From assembly GCF_052857255.1 (NCBI RefSeq), contig NC_135504.1:145168121-145232120 (forward strand): 64,000 nt of DNA, read 5' to 3'. Both the position numbers and the translations under genes were made by a program. Of this stretch, positions 37,108-48,200 are shown one piece after another. The DNA comes from Amblyomma americanum. Its lineage: Eukaryota > Arthropoda > Arachnida > Ixodida > Ixodidae. The first letter of the stretch is position 1. The number at the start of each line of letters is the position of its first letter. The notes under the pieces are model-generated. The model was not told the DNA's origin, did no database searches, and was given only the letters and a program-made list of their open reading frames with translations.

Positions 37108-40100
37108 CGAATCTAGCAAGATTCACGAGCATCGATTTCACAAGTCTTCGAAGAGTAGACGAAAGGTGTTAACTTTTTCTCTCAGAACTGCGCGAAAACT
37201 TGTATTCCGGCTCAAAACAACGGGATACATCGTTTTAAATCGAAACTAGCAAGATTCACGGGCATCGATTTTACAAGTCGTCGAAGAGTACACGAGAGAA
37301 AGGTGTAAACTTTTTCTCTCAGAAGTGCGCGAAAACTTGTATTCCGGCTCAAAACAACGGGATACATCGTTTTAGGTCGAAACTAGCAAGATTCACGAGC
37401 ATCGATTTTACGAGTCGCCGAATAGTAGACGAGATAAAGGTGTAAACTTTTTCTCTCAGAACTGCGCGAAAACTTGTATTCCGGCTCAAAACAACGTGAT
37501 ACATCGTTTTAGATCGAAACTAGCAAGATTCACGAGCATCGATTTTACGAGTCCTCGAAGAGTAGACGAGAGAAAGGTGTAAAATGTTTCTCTCAGAACT
37601 GCGCGAAAACTTGTATTTCGGATCAAAACAACGGGATACATTGTTTTAGATCGAAACTAGCAAAATTCACGAGCATCGATTTTACGATTCGTCGAGGAGT
37701 ACACGAGAAAAAGGTGTAAACTTTTTCACTCAGAACTGCGCGAAAACTTGTATACCGGCTCAAAAAAACGGGATACATCGTTTTACATCGTTTTAGATCG
37801 AAACCAGCAAGATTCACGAGCATCGATTTTACAAGTCGTCGAATAGTAGACGAGAGAAAGGTGTAAACGTTTTCTCTCAGAACTGCGATAAAACCTGTAT
37901 TCTGGCTCAAAACAACAGGATTCATCGTTTTAGATCGAAACTAGCAAGATTCACGAGCATCGATTTTACGAGTCTTCGAAGAGTAGACGAGAGAAAGGTC
38001 TAAACTTTTTCTCTCAGAACTGCGCGAAAACTTGTATTTCGGATCAAAACAACGGGATACATCGTTTTAGATCGAATCTAGCAAGATTCACGAGCATCGA
38101 TTTCACAAGTCTTCGAAGAGTAGACGAAAGGTGTAAACTTTTTCTCTCAGAACTGCGCGAAAACTTGTATTCCGGCTCAAAACAACGGGATACATCGTTT
38201 TAGATCGAAACTAGCAAGATTCACGAGCATCGATTTTACAAGTCGTCGAACAGCACACGAGAGAAAGGTGTAAACTTTTTCTCTCAGAACTGCGCGGAAA
38301 CTTGTATTCCGGCTCAAAACAACGGGATACATCGTTTTAAATCGAAACTAGCAAGATTCACGAGCATCGATTTTACAAGTCTTCGAAGAGTAGACGAGAG
38401 AAAGGTGTAAACTTTTTCTCTCAGAACTCCGCGAAAACTTGTATTCCGGCTCAAAACAACGGGATACATCGTTTTAGATCGAAACTAGCAAGATTCACGA
38501 GCATCGATCTTACGAGTCCTCGAAGAGTAGACGAGAGAAAGGTGTAAACTTTTTCTCTCAGAACTGCGCGAAAACTTGTATTCCGGCTCAAAACAACGGG
38601 ATACATCGTTTAAGATCGAAACTAGCAAGATTCACGCATCGATTTTACAAGTCGTCGAAGAGTACACGAGAGAAAGGTGTAACTTTTTCTCTCAGAACTG
38701 CGCGAAAACTTGTATTCCTGCTCAAAACAACGGGATACATCGTTTTAGGTCGAAACTAGCAAGATTCACGAGCATCGATATTACAAGTCGTCGAAGAGTA
38801 GACGAGAGAAATGTGTAAACTTTTTCTCTCAGAACTGCGCGAAAACTTGTATTCCGGCTCAAAACAACGGGATACATCGTTTTAGATCGAATCTAGCAAG
38901 ATTCACGAGCATCGATTTCACAAGTCTTCGAAGAGTAGACGAAAGGTGTAAACTTTTTCTCTCAGAACTGCGCGAAAACTTGTATTCCGGCTCAAAACAA
39001 CGGGATACATCGTTTTAAATCGAAACTAGCAAGATTCACGGGCATCGATTTTACAAGTCGTCGAAGAGTACACGAGAGAAAGGTGTAAACTTTCTCTCTC
39101 AGAAGTGCGCGAAAACTTGTATTCCGGCTCAAAACAACGGGATACATCGTTTTAGGTCGAAACTAGCAAGATTCACGAGCATCGATTTTACGAGTCGCCG
39201 AATAGTAGACGAGATAAAGGTGTAAACTTTTTCTCTCAGAACTGCGCGAAAACTTGTATTCCGGCTCAAAACAACGGGATACATCGTTTTAGATCGAAAC
39301 TAGCAAGATTCACGAGCATCGATTTTACGAGTCCTCGAAGAGTAGAAGACAGAAAGGTGTAAAATTTTTCTCTCAGAACTGCGCGAAAACTTGTATTTCG
39401 GATCAAAACAACGGGATACATTGTTTTAGATCGAAACTAGCAAAATTCACGAGCATCGATTTTACAATTCGTCGACGAGTGCACGAGAAAAAGGTGTAAA
39501 CTTTTTCACTCAGAACTGCGCGAAAACTTGTATTCCGGCTCAAAACAACGGGATACATCGTTTTAGGTCGAAACTAGCAAGATTCACGAGCATCGATATT
39601 ACAAGTCGTCGAAGAGTAGACCAGAGAAATGTGTAAACGTTTTCTCTCAGAACTGCGCGAAAACTTGTATACCGGCTCAAAAAAAACGGGATACATCGTT
39701 TTAGATCGAAACCAGCAAGATTCACGAGCATCGATTTTACAAGTCGCCGAATAGTAGACGAGAGAAAGGTGTAAACGTTTTCTCTCAGAACTGCGATAAA
39801 ACGTGTATTCTGGCTCAAAACAACGGCATTCATCGTTTTAGATAGAAATTAGCAAGATTCACGAGCATCGATTTTACAAGTCGTCGAAGAGTACACGAGA
39901 GAAAGGTGTAAACGTTTTCTCTCAGAACTGCGCGAAAACTTGTATTTAGGCTCAAAACAACGGGATACATCGTTTTAGGTCGAAACTAGCAAGATTCGCG
40001 AGTATCAATTTTACAAGTCGTCGAATATAGACGAGAGAAAGGTGTAAACTTTTTCTCTCAGAACTGCGCGAAAACTTGTATTCCGGCTAAAAACAACGGG

Positions 40101-40189
40101 ATACATCGTTTTAGATCAAAACTAGCAAGATTCACCAGCATCGATTTTACGAGTCCTCGAAGAGTAGACGAGAGAAAGGTGTAAACTTT
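37108..40189 (+). repeat. HOR block starting at S monomers (37108, 38888)
   Basis: S (GAATCTAGC, TTTCACAAG, GACGAAAGGTG) at 37108 and 38888, 1780 bp apart. Both are followed by a GGGCATCG monomer with AGAAGTGCG, then F, G and an H-like monomer with TTCACTC. Between them lie a TATACCGG hybrid, the GCGATAAAACC monomer, an L-like monomer, a second S (38073) and C/D/E-like monomers. The monomer at about 38617 is short (ATTCACGCATCG, GTGTAACTTTTTC). After 39840 new variants appear: GATAGAAATTAGC, and GCGAGTATC with CGAATATAGACG. Confidence 0.8.
37776..37795 (+). repeat. 10-bp micro-duplication in one monomer
   Basis: CATCGTTTTA occurs twice in a row at the monomer end, immediately before GATCGAAACCAGC. 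All other monomers examined have it once. It is a private slippage-type event lengthening this monomer by 10 bp. Confidence 0.9.
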
Positions 40190-42303
40190 TTCTCTCCGAA
40201 CTGCGCGAAAACTTTTATTCCGGCTCAAAACAACGGGATATATCTTTTTAGATCGAAACTAGCAAAATTCATGAGCATCGATTTTACGAGTCGTCGAAGA
40301 GTAGACGAGAGAAAGGTGTAAACTTTTTCGCTCAGAACAGCGCGAAAACTTGTATTCCGGCTCAAAACAAAAGGATACGTCGTTTTAGATCGAAACCAGC
40401 AAGATTCACGAGCATCGATTTTTCAAGTCGCCGAAGAGTAGACGAGAGAAAGGTGTAAACTTTTTCTCTCAGAACCTCGCGAAAACTTGTATTCCGGCTC
40501 AAAACAACGGTTTACATTGTTTTAGATCGAAACTTGCAAGATTCACGAGCATCAATTTTACAAGTCGTCGAAGAGTACACGAGAGAAAGGTGTAAACTTT
40601 TTCTCAGAACTGCACGAAAACTTGTATTCCGGCTCAAAACAACGGGATACATCGTTTTTGATCGAAACTAGCAAGATTCACTAGCATCGATTTTACAAGT
40701 CGTCGAAGAGTACACGAGAGAAAGGTGTAAACTTTTTCTCTCAGAACTGCGCGAAAACTTGTATTCCTGCTCAAAAACACGGGATACATCGTTTTAGGTC
40801 GAAACTAGCAAGATTCACGAGCATCGATATTACAAGTCGTCGAAGAGTAGACGAGAGAAATGTGTAAACTTTTTCTCTCAGAACTGCGCGAAAACTTGTA
40901 TTCCGGCTCAAAACAACGGGATACATCGTTTTAGATCGAATCTAGCAAGATTCACGAGCATCGATTTCACAAGTCTTCGAAGAGTAGACGAAAGGTGTAA
41001 ACGTTTTCTCTCAGAACTGCGCGAAAACTTGTATTCCGGCTCAAAACAACGGGATACATCGTTTTAAATCGAAACTAGCAAGATTCACGGGCATCGATTT
41101 TACAAGTCGTCGAAGAGTACACGAGAGAAAGGTGTAAACTTTTTCTCTCAGAAGTGCGCGAAAACTTGTATTCCGGCTCAAAACAACGGGATACATCGTT
41201 TTAGGTCGAAACTAGCAAGATTCACGAGCATCGATTTTACGAGTCGCCGAATAGTAGACGAGATAAAGGTGTAAACTTTTTCTCTCCGAACTGCGCGAAA
41301 ACTTTTATTCCGGCTCAAAACAACGGGATATATCTTTTTAGATCGAAACTAGCAAAATTCATGAGCATCGATTTTACGAGTCGTCGGAGAGTAGACGAGA
41401 GAAAGGTGTAAACTTTTTCGCTCAGAACAGCGCGAAAACTTGTATTCCGGCTCAAAACAAAAGGATACGTCGTTTTAGATCGAAACCAGCAAGATTCACG
41501 AGCATCGATTTTTCAAGTCGCCGAAGAGTAGACGAGAGAAAGGTGTAAACTTTTTCTCTCAGAACCTCGCGAAAACTTGTATTCCGGCTCAAAACAACGG
41601 TTTACATTGTTTTAGATCGAAACTTGCAAGATTCACGAGCATCAATTTTACAAGTCGTCGAAGAGTACACGAGAGAAAGGTGTAAACTTTTTCTCAGAAC
41701 TGCACGAAAACTTGTATTCCGGCTCAAAACAACGGGATACATCGTTTTTGATCGAAACTAGCAAGATTCACTAGCATCGATTTTACAAGTCGTCGAAGAG
41801 TACACGAGAGAAAGGTGTAAACTTTTTCTCTCAGAACTGCGCGAAAACTTGTATTCCTGCTCAAAACAACGGGATACATCGTTTTAGGTCGAAACTAGCA
41901 AGATTCACGAGCATCGATATTACAAGTCGTCGAAGAGTAGACGAGAGAAATGTGTAAACTTTTTCTCTCAGAACTGCGCGAAAACTTGTATTCCGGCTCA
42001 AAACAACGGGATACATCGTTTTAGATCGAATCTAGCAAGATTCACGAGCATCGATTTCACAAGTCTTCGAAGAGTAGACGAAAGGTGTAAACTTTTTCTC
42101 TCAGAACTGCGCGAAAACTTGTATTCCGGCTCAAAACAACGGGATACATCGTTTTAAATCGAAACTAGCAAGATTCACTGGCATCGATTTTACAAGTCGT
42201 CGAAGAGTACACGAGAGAAAGGTGTAAACTTTTTCTCTCAGAAGTGCGCGAAAACTTGTATTCCGGCTCAAAACAACGGGATACATCGTTTTAGGTCGAA
42301 ACT
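40190..42303 (+). repeat. Tandem 8-monomer duplication (1090 bp)
   Basis: From about 40190 (CTCCGAACTG, GGGATATATC) the sequence repeats at exactly 1090 bp from about 41280. The unit includes N (AATTCATGAGC), an AACAGCGCG monomer ending AAAAGGATACGTCG, GAAACCAGC, GAAACTTGC, a TTTTTGATCG monomer, GATATT with GAGAAATGTG, S, a GGGCATCG or TGGCATCG monomer, and F. The second copy is cut at 42303 by the foreign insertion, inside the monomer that corresponds to F in the first copy. One small difference is CAAAAACACGG at about 40774 versus CAAAACAACGG. Confidence 0.85.
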
Positions 42304-42402
42304 GTCGCCTGTCCTGTCCACTTCTGTGTCGTCCGTGTCCTTTTTGCGCTATGTTTTCTAGGAACTGTTACCAACTAGCCCAAACCAAGCTACTGTTACA
42401 TC
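42304..42402. mobile_element. 99-bp non-satellite insertion (copy 1)
   Basis: This is the only sequence class unrelated to the monomer. It begins GTCGCCTGTCCTGTCC, is pyrimidine-rich with several TGTC/GTCC words in its first 40 bases, then has TTTTTGCGCTATGTTTTC and ACCAACTAGCCC, and ends CTGTTACATC. It interrupts a monomer after p7 (CGAAACT); the satellite resumes with AAACTAGC, so a 5-bp AAACT is duplicated at the edges, as in a short target-site duplication. There are no terminal inverted repeats, poly-A tail or coding capacity. The resumed monomer is F-like (GTCGCCGAATAG), as expected from the paired copy at 41215, so this is an insertion, not a junction between arrays. A short or truncated transposon fragment is most likely. 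I have a vague recollection of similar tick/arthropod repeats, but the family is not identified. Confidence 0.65.
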
Positions 42403-44318
42403 AAACTAGCAAGATTCACGAGCATCGATTTTTCGAGTCGCCGAATAGTAGACGAGAGAAAGGTGTAAACTTTTTCTCTCAGAACTGCGCGAAAACTTGT
42501 ATTCCGGCTCAAAACAACGGTATACATCGTTTTAGATCGAAACTAGCAAGATTCACGAGCATCGATTTTACGAGTCCTCGAAGAGTAGACGAGAGAAAGG
42601 TGTAAAATTTTTCTCTCAGAACTGCGCGAAAACTTGTATTTCGGATCAAAACAACGGGATACATTGTTTTAGATCGAAACTAGCAAAATTCACGAGCATC
42701 GATTTTACGATTCGTCGAGGAGTACACGAGAAAAAGGTGTAAACTTTTTCACTCAGAACTGCGCGAAAACTTGTATACCGGCTCAAAAAAAACGGGATAC
42801 ATCGTTTTAGATCGAAACCAGCAAGATTCACGAGCATCTATTTTACAAGTCGTCGAATAGTAGACGAGAGAAAGGTGTAAACGTTTTCTCTCAGAACTGC
42901 GATAAAACCTGTATTCTGGCTCAAAACAACAGGATTCATCGTTTTAGATCGAAACTAGCAAGATTCACGAGCATCGATTTTACGAGTCTTCGAAGAGTAG
43001 ACGAGAGAAAGGTCTAAACTTTTTCTCTCAGAACTGCGCGAAAACTTGTATTTCGGATCAAAACAACGGGATACATCGTTTTAGATCGAATCTAGCAAGA
43101 TTCACGAGCATCGATTTCACAAGTCTTCGAAGAGTAGACGAAAGGTGTAAACTTTTTCTCTCAGAACTGCGCGAAAACTTATATTCCGGCTCAAAACAAC
43201 GGGATACATCGTTTTAGATCAAAACTAGCAAGATTCACGAGCATCGATTTTACAAGTCGTCGAACAGCACACGAGAGAAAGGTGTAAACTTTTTCTCTCA
43301 GAACTGCGCGGAAACTTGTATTCCGGCTCAAAACAACGGGATACATCGTTTTAGATCGAAACTAGCAAGATTCGCGAGCATCGATTTTACAAGTCTTCGA
43401 AGAGTAGACGAGAGAAAGGTGTAAACTTTTTCTCTCAGAACTGCGCGGAAACTTGTATTCCGGCTCAAAACAACGGGATACATCGTTTTAGGTCGAAACT
43501 AGCAAGATTCACGAGCATCAATTTTACAAGGCGTCGAATAGTAGACGAGAGAAAGGTGTAAACTTTTTCTCTCAGAACTGCGCGAAAACTTGTATTCCGG
43601 CTCAAAACAACGGGATACATCGTTTTAGATCGAAGCTAGCAAGATTCACGAGCATCGATTTTACAAGTCGTCGAAGAGTAGACGAGAGAAAGGTGTAAAC
43701 TTTTTCTCTCAGAACTGCGCGAAAACTTGTATTCCGGCTCAAAACAACGGGATACATCGTTTTAGATCGAAACCAGCAAGATTCACGAGCATCGATTTTT
43801 CAAGTCGCCGAAGAGTAGACGAGAGAAAGGTGTAAACTTTTTCTCTCAGAACTGCGCGAAAACTTGTATTCCTGCTCAAAACAACGGGATACATCGTTTT
43901 AGGTCGAAACTAGCAAGATTCACGAGCATCGATATTACAAGTCGTCGAAGAGTAGACGAGAGAAATGTGTAAACTTTTTCTCTCAGAACTGCGCGAAAAC
44001 TTGTATTCCGGCTCAAAACAACGGGATACATCGTTTTAGATCGAATCTAGCAAGATTCACGAGCATCGATTTCACAAGTCTTCGAAGAGTAGACGAAAGG
44101 TGTAAACTTTTTCTCTCAGAACTGCGCGAAAACTTGTATTCCGGCTCAAAACAACGGGATACATCGTTTTAAATCGAAACTAGCAAGATTCACTGGCATC
44201 GATTTTACAAGTCGTCGAAGAGTACACGAGAGAAAGGTGTAAACTTTTTCTCTCAGAAGTGCGCGAAAACTTGTATTCCGGCTCAAAACAACGGGATACA
44301 TCGTTTTAGGTCGAAACT

Positions 44319-44417
44319 GTCGCCTGTCCTGTCCACTTCTGTGTCGTCCGTGTCCTTTTTGCGCTATGTTTTCTAGGAACTGTTACCAACTAGCCCAAAC
44401 CAAGCTACTGTTACATC
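44319..44417. mobile_element. 99-bp non-satellite insertion (copy 2)
   Basis: Identical to the insertion at 42304-42402, in the same monomer position with the same AAACT edges and the same flanking variants, exactly 2015 bp downstream. It is therefore a passenger of the segmental duplication and not a second independent insertion. Confidence 0.85.
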
Positions 44418-45234
44418 AAACTAGCAAGATTCACGAGCATCGATTTTTCGAGTCGCCGAATAGTAGACGAGAGAAAGGTGTAAACTTTTTCTCTCAGAAC
44501 TGCGCGAAAACTTGTATTCCGGCTCAAAACAACGGTATACATCGTTTTAGATCGAAACTAGCAAGATTCACGAGCATCGATTTTACGAGTCCTCGAAGAG
44601 TAGACGAGAGAAAGGTGTAAAATTTTTCTCTCAGAACTGCGCGAAAACTTGTATTTCGGATCAAAACAACGGGATACATTGTTTTAGATCGAAACTAGCA
44701 AAATTCACGAGCATCGATTTTACGATTCGTCGAGGAGTACACGAGAAAAAGGTGTAAACTTTTTCACTCAGAACTGCGCGAAAACTTGTATACCGGCTCA
44801 AAAAAAACGGGATACATCGTTTTAGATCGAAACCAGCAAGATTCACGAGCATCTATTTTACAAGTCGTCGAATAGTAGACGAGAGAAAGGTGCAAACGTT
44901 TTCTCTCAGAACTGCGATAAAACCTGTATTCTGGCTCAAAACAACAGGATTCATCGTTTTAGATCGAAACTAGCAAGATTCACGAGCATCGATTTTACGA
45001 GTCTTCGAAGAGTAGACGAGAGAAAGGTCTAAACTTTTTCTCTCAGAACTGCGCGAAAACTTGTATTTCGGATCAAAACAACGGGATACATCGTTTTAGA
45101 TCGAATCTAGCAAGATTCACGAGCATCGATTTCACAAGTCTTCGAAGAGTAGACGAAAGGTGTAAACTTTTTCTCTCAGAACTGCGCGAAAACTTATATT
45201 CCGGCTCAAAACAACGGGATACATCGTTTTAGAT

Positions 45235-48200
45235 CGAAGCTAGCAAGATTCACGAGCATCGATTTTACAAGTCGTCGAAGAGTAGACGAGAGAAAGGTGT
45301 AAACTTTTTCTCTCAGAACTGCGCGAAAACTTGTATTCCGGCTCAAAACAACGGGATACATCGTTTTAGATCGAAACCAGCAAGATTCACGAGCATCGAT
45401 TTTTCAAGTCGCCGAAGAGTAGACGAGAGAAAGGTGTAAACTTTTTCTCTCAGAACCTCGCGAAAACTTGTATTCCGGCTCAAAACAACGGTTTACATTG
45501 TTTTAGATCGAAACTTGCAAGATTCACGAGCTCAATTTTACAAGTCGTCGAAGAGTACACGAGAGAAAGGTGTAAACCTATTCTCAGAACTGCACGAAAA
45601 CTTGTATTCCGGCTCAAAACAACGGGATACATCGTTTTAGATCGAAACTAGCAAGGTTCACGAGCATCGATTTTACGAGTCCTCGAAGAGTAGACGAGAG
45701 AAAGGTGTAAACTTTTTCTCTCCGAACTGCGCGAAAACTTTTATTCCGGCTCAAAACAACGGGATATATCTTTTTAGATCGAAACTAGCAAAATTCATGA
45801 GCATCGATTTTACGAGTCGTCGAAGAGTAGACGAGAGAAAGGTGTAAACTTTTTCCCTCAGAACAGCGCGAAAACTTGTATTCCGGCTCAAAACAAAAGG
45901 ATACGTCGTTTTAGGTCGAAACTAGCAAGATTCACGAGCATCAATTTTACAAGGCGTCGAATAGTAGACGAGAGAAAGGTGTAAACTTTTTCTCTCAGGA
46001 CTGCGCGAAAACTTATATTCCGGCTCAAAACAACGGGATACATCGTTTTAGATCGAAGCTAGCAAGATTCACGAGCATCGATTTTTCAAGTCGCCGAAGA
46101 GTAGACGAGAGAAAGGTGTAAACTTTTTCTCTCAGAACCTCGCGAAAACTTGTATTCCGGCTCAAAACAACGGTTTACATTGTTTTAGATCGAAACTTGC
46201 AAGATTCACGAGCATCAATTTTACAAGTCGTCGAAGAGTACACGAGAGAAAGGTGTAAACTTATTCTCAGAACTGCACGAAAACTTGTATTCCGGCTCAA
46301 AACAACGGGATACATCGTTTTTGATCGAAACTAGCAAGATTCACTAGCATCGATTTTACAAGTCGTCGAAGAGTACACGAGAGAAAGGTGTAAACTTTTT
46401 CTCTCAGAACTGCGCGAAAACTTGTATTCCTGCTCAAAACAACGGGATACATCGTTTTAGGTCGAAACTAGCAAGATTCACGAGCATCGATATTACAAGT
46501 CGTCGAAGAGTAGACGAGAGAAATGTGTAAACTTTTTCTCTCAGAACTGCGCGAAAACTTGTATTCCGGCTCAAAACAACGGGATACATCGTTTTAGATC
46601 GAATCTAGCAAGATTCACGAGCATCGATTTCACAAGTCTTCGAAGAGTAGACGAAAGGTGTAAACTTTTTCTCTCAGAACTGCGCGAAAACTTGTATTCC
46701 GGCTCGAAACAACGGGATACATCGTTTTAAATCGAAACTAGCAAGATTCACGGGCATCGATTTTACAAGTCGTCGAAGAGTACACGAGAGAAAGGTGTAA
46801 ACTTTTTCTCTCAGAAGTGCGCGAAAACTTGTATTCCGGCTCAAAACAACGGGATACATCGTTTTAGGTCGAAACTAGCAAGATTCACGAGCATCGATTT
46901 TACGAGTCGCCGAATAGTAGACGAGAGAAAGGTGTAAACTTTTTCTCTCAGAACCTCGCGAAAACTTGTATTCCGGCTCAAAACAACGGTTTACATTGTT
47001 TTAGATCGAAACTTGCAAGATTCACGAGCATCAATTTTACAAGTCGTCGAAGAGTACACGAGAGAAAGGTGTAAACTTATTCTCAGAACTGCACGAAAAC
47101 TTGTATTCCGGCTCAAAACAACGGGATACATCGTTTTTGATCGAAACTAGCAAGATTCACTAGCATCGATTTTACAAGTCGTCGAAGAGTACACGAGAGA
47201 AAGGTGTAAACTTTTTCTCTCAGAACTGCGCGAAAACTTGTATTCCTGCTCAAAACAACGGGATACATCGTTTTAGGTCGAAACTAGCAAGATTCACGAG
47301 CATCGATATTACAAGTCGTCGAAGAGTAGACGAGAGAAATGTGTAAACTTTTTCTCTCAGAACTGCGCGAAAACTTGTATTCCGGCTCAAAACAACGGGA
47401 TACATCGTTTTAGATCGAATCTAGCAAGATTCACGAGCATCGATTTCACAAGTCTTCGAAGAGTAGACGAAAGGTGTAAACTTTTTCTCTCAGAACTGCG
47501 CGAAAACTTGTATTCCGGCTCGAAACAACGGGATACATCGTTTTAAATCGAAACTAGCAAGATTCACGGGCATCGATTTTACAAGTCGTCGAAGAGTAGA
47601 CGAGAGAAAGGTGTAATTTTTTTCTCTCAGAACCTCGCGAAAACTTGTATTCCGGCTCAAAACAACGGTTTACATTGTTTTAGATCGAAACTTGCAAGAT
47701 TCACGAGCATCAATTTTACAAGTCGTCGAAGAGTACACGAGAGAAAGGTGTAAACTTATTCTCAGAACTGCACGAAAACTTGTATTCCGGCTCAAAACAA
47801 CGGGATACATCGTTTTTGATCGAAACTAGCAAGATTCACTAGCATCGATTTTACAAGTCGTCGAAGAGTACACGAGAGAAAGGTGTAAACTTTTTCTCTC
47901 AGAACTGCGCGAAAACTTGTATTCCTGCTCAAAACAACGGGATACATCGTTTTAGGTCGAAACTAGCAAGATTCACGAGCATCGATATTACAAGTCGTCG
48001 AAGAGTAGACGAGAGAAATGTGTAAACTTTTTCTCTCAGAACTGCGCGAAAACTTGTATTCCGGCTCAAAACAACGGGATACATCGTTTTAGATCGAATC
48101 TAGCAAGATTCACGAGCATCGATTTCACAAGTCTTCGAAGAGTAGACGAAAGGTGTAAACTTTTTCTCTCAGAACTGCGCGAAAACTTGTATTCCGGCTC

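Larger units (their letters stand above)
41810..45234 (+). repeat. 1.4-kb segmental duplication at 2015-bp offset
   Basis: About 41810-43219 reappears as about 43825-45234. Both copies contain the insertion, a G monomer with GTAAAATTT, an H-like monomer with TTCACTC, a TATACCGG monomer with an 8-A run, the GCGATAAAACC monomer, an L-like monomer and S. One substitution seen is GTGCAAACG at about 44892 for GTGTAAACG. The left breakpoint lies somewhere in the shared GAGAGAAAGGTGTAAAC-to-CTGCGCG stretch. The right one is where CAAAACTAGC (43220) faces GAAGCTAGC (45235). The 600 bp between the copies (C-, D-, U-, GAAGCTAGC- and GAAACCAGC-type monomers) partly match 48230-48680 at offset 4871. Confidence 0.85.

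Noticed and set aside
39660..39690. Length changes of the A-run after TATACCGGCTC (7 versus 8 A)
   Set aside because: Both lengths recur in duplicated copies (8 A at 39680, 42786 and 44801), so it may be genuine, but homopolymer calling is too unreliable to interpret.
42304..42402. Insertion as an exon or gene fragment
   Set aside because: One frame is open for about 24 codons before a stop at ACCAACTAG, but it has no start, no splice context and no recognisable protein similarity; length and edges fit a small inserted element better.
42304..42407. Insertion as a boundary between two different arrays
   Set aside because: The monomer class and phase on both sides continue the same F-type monomer seen in the paired 1090-bp copy, so the array is simply interrupted.
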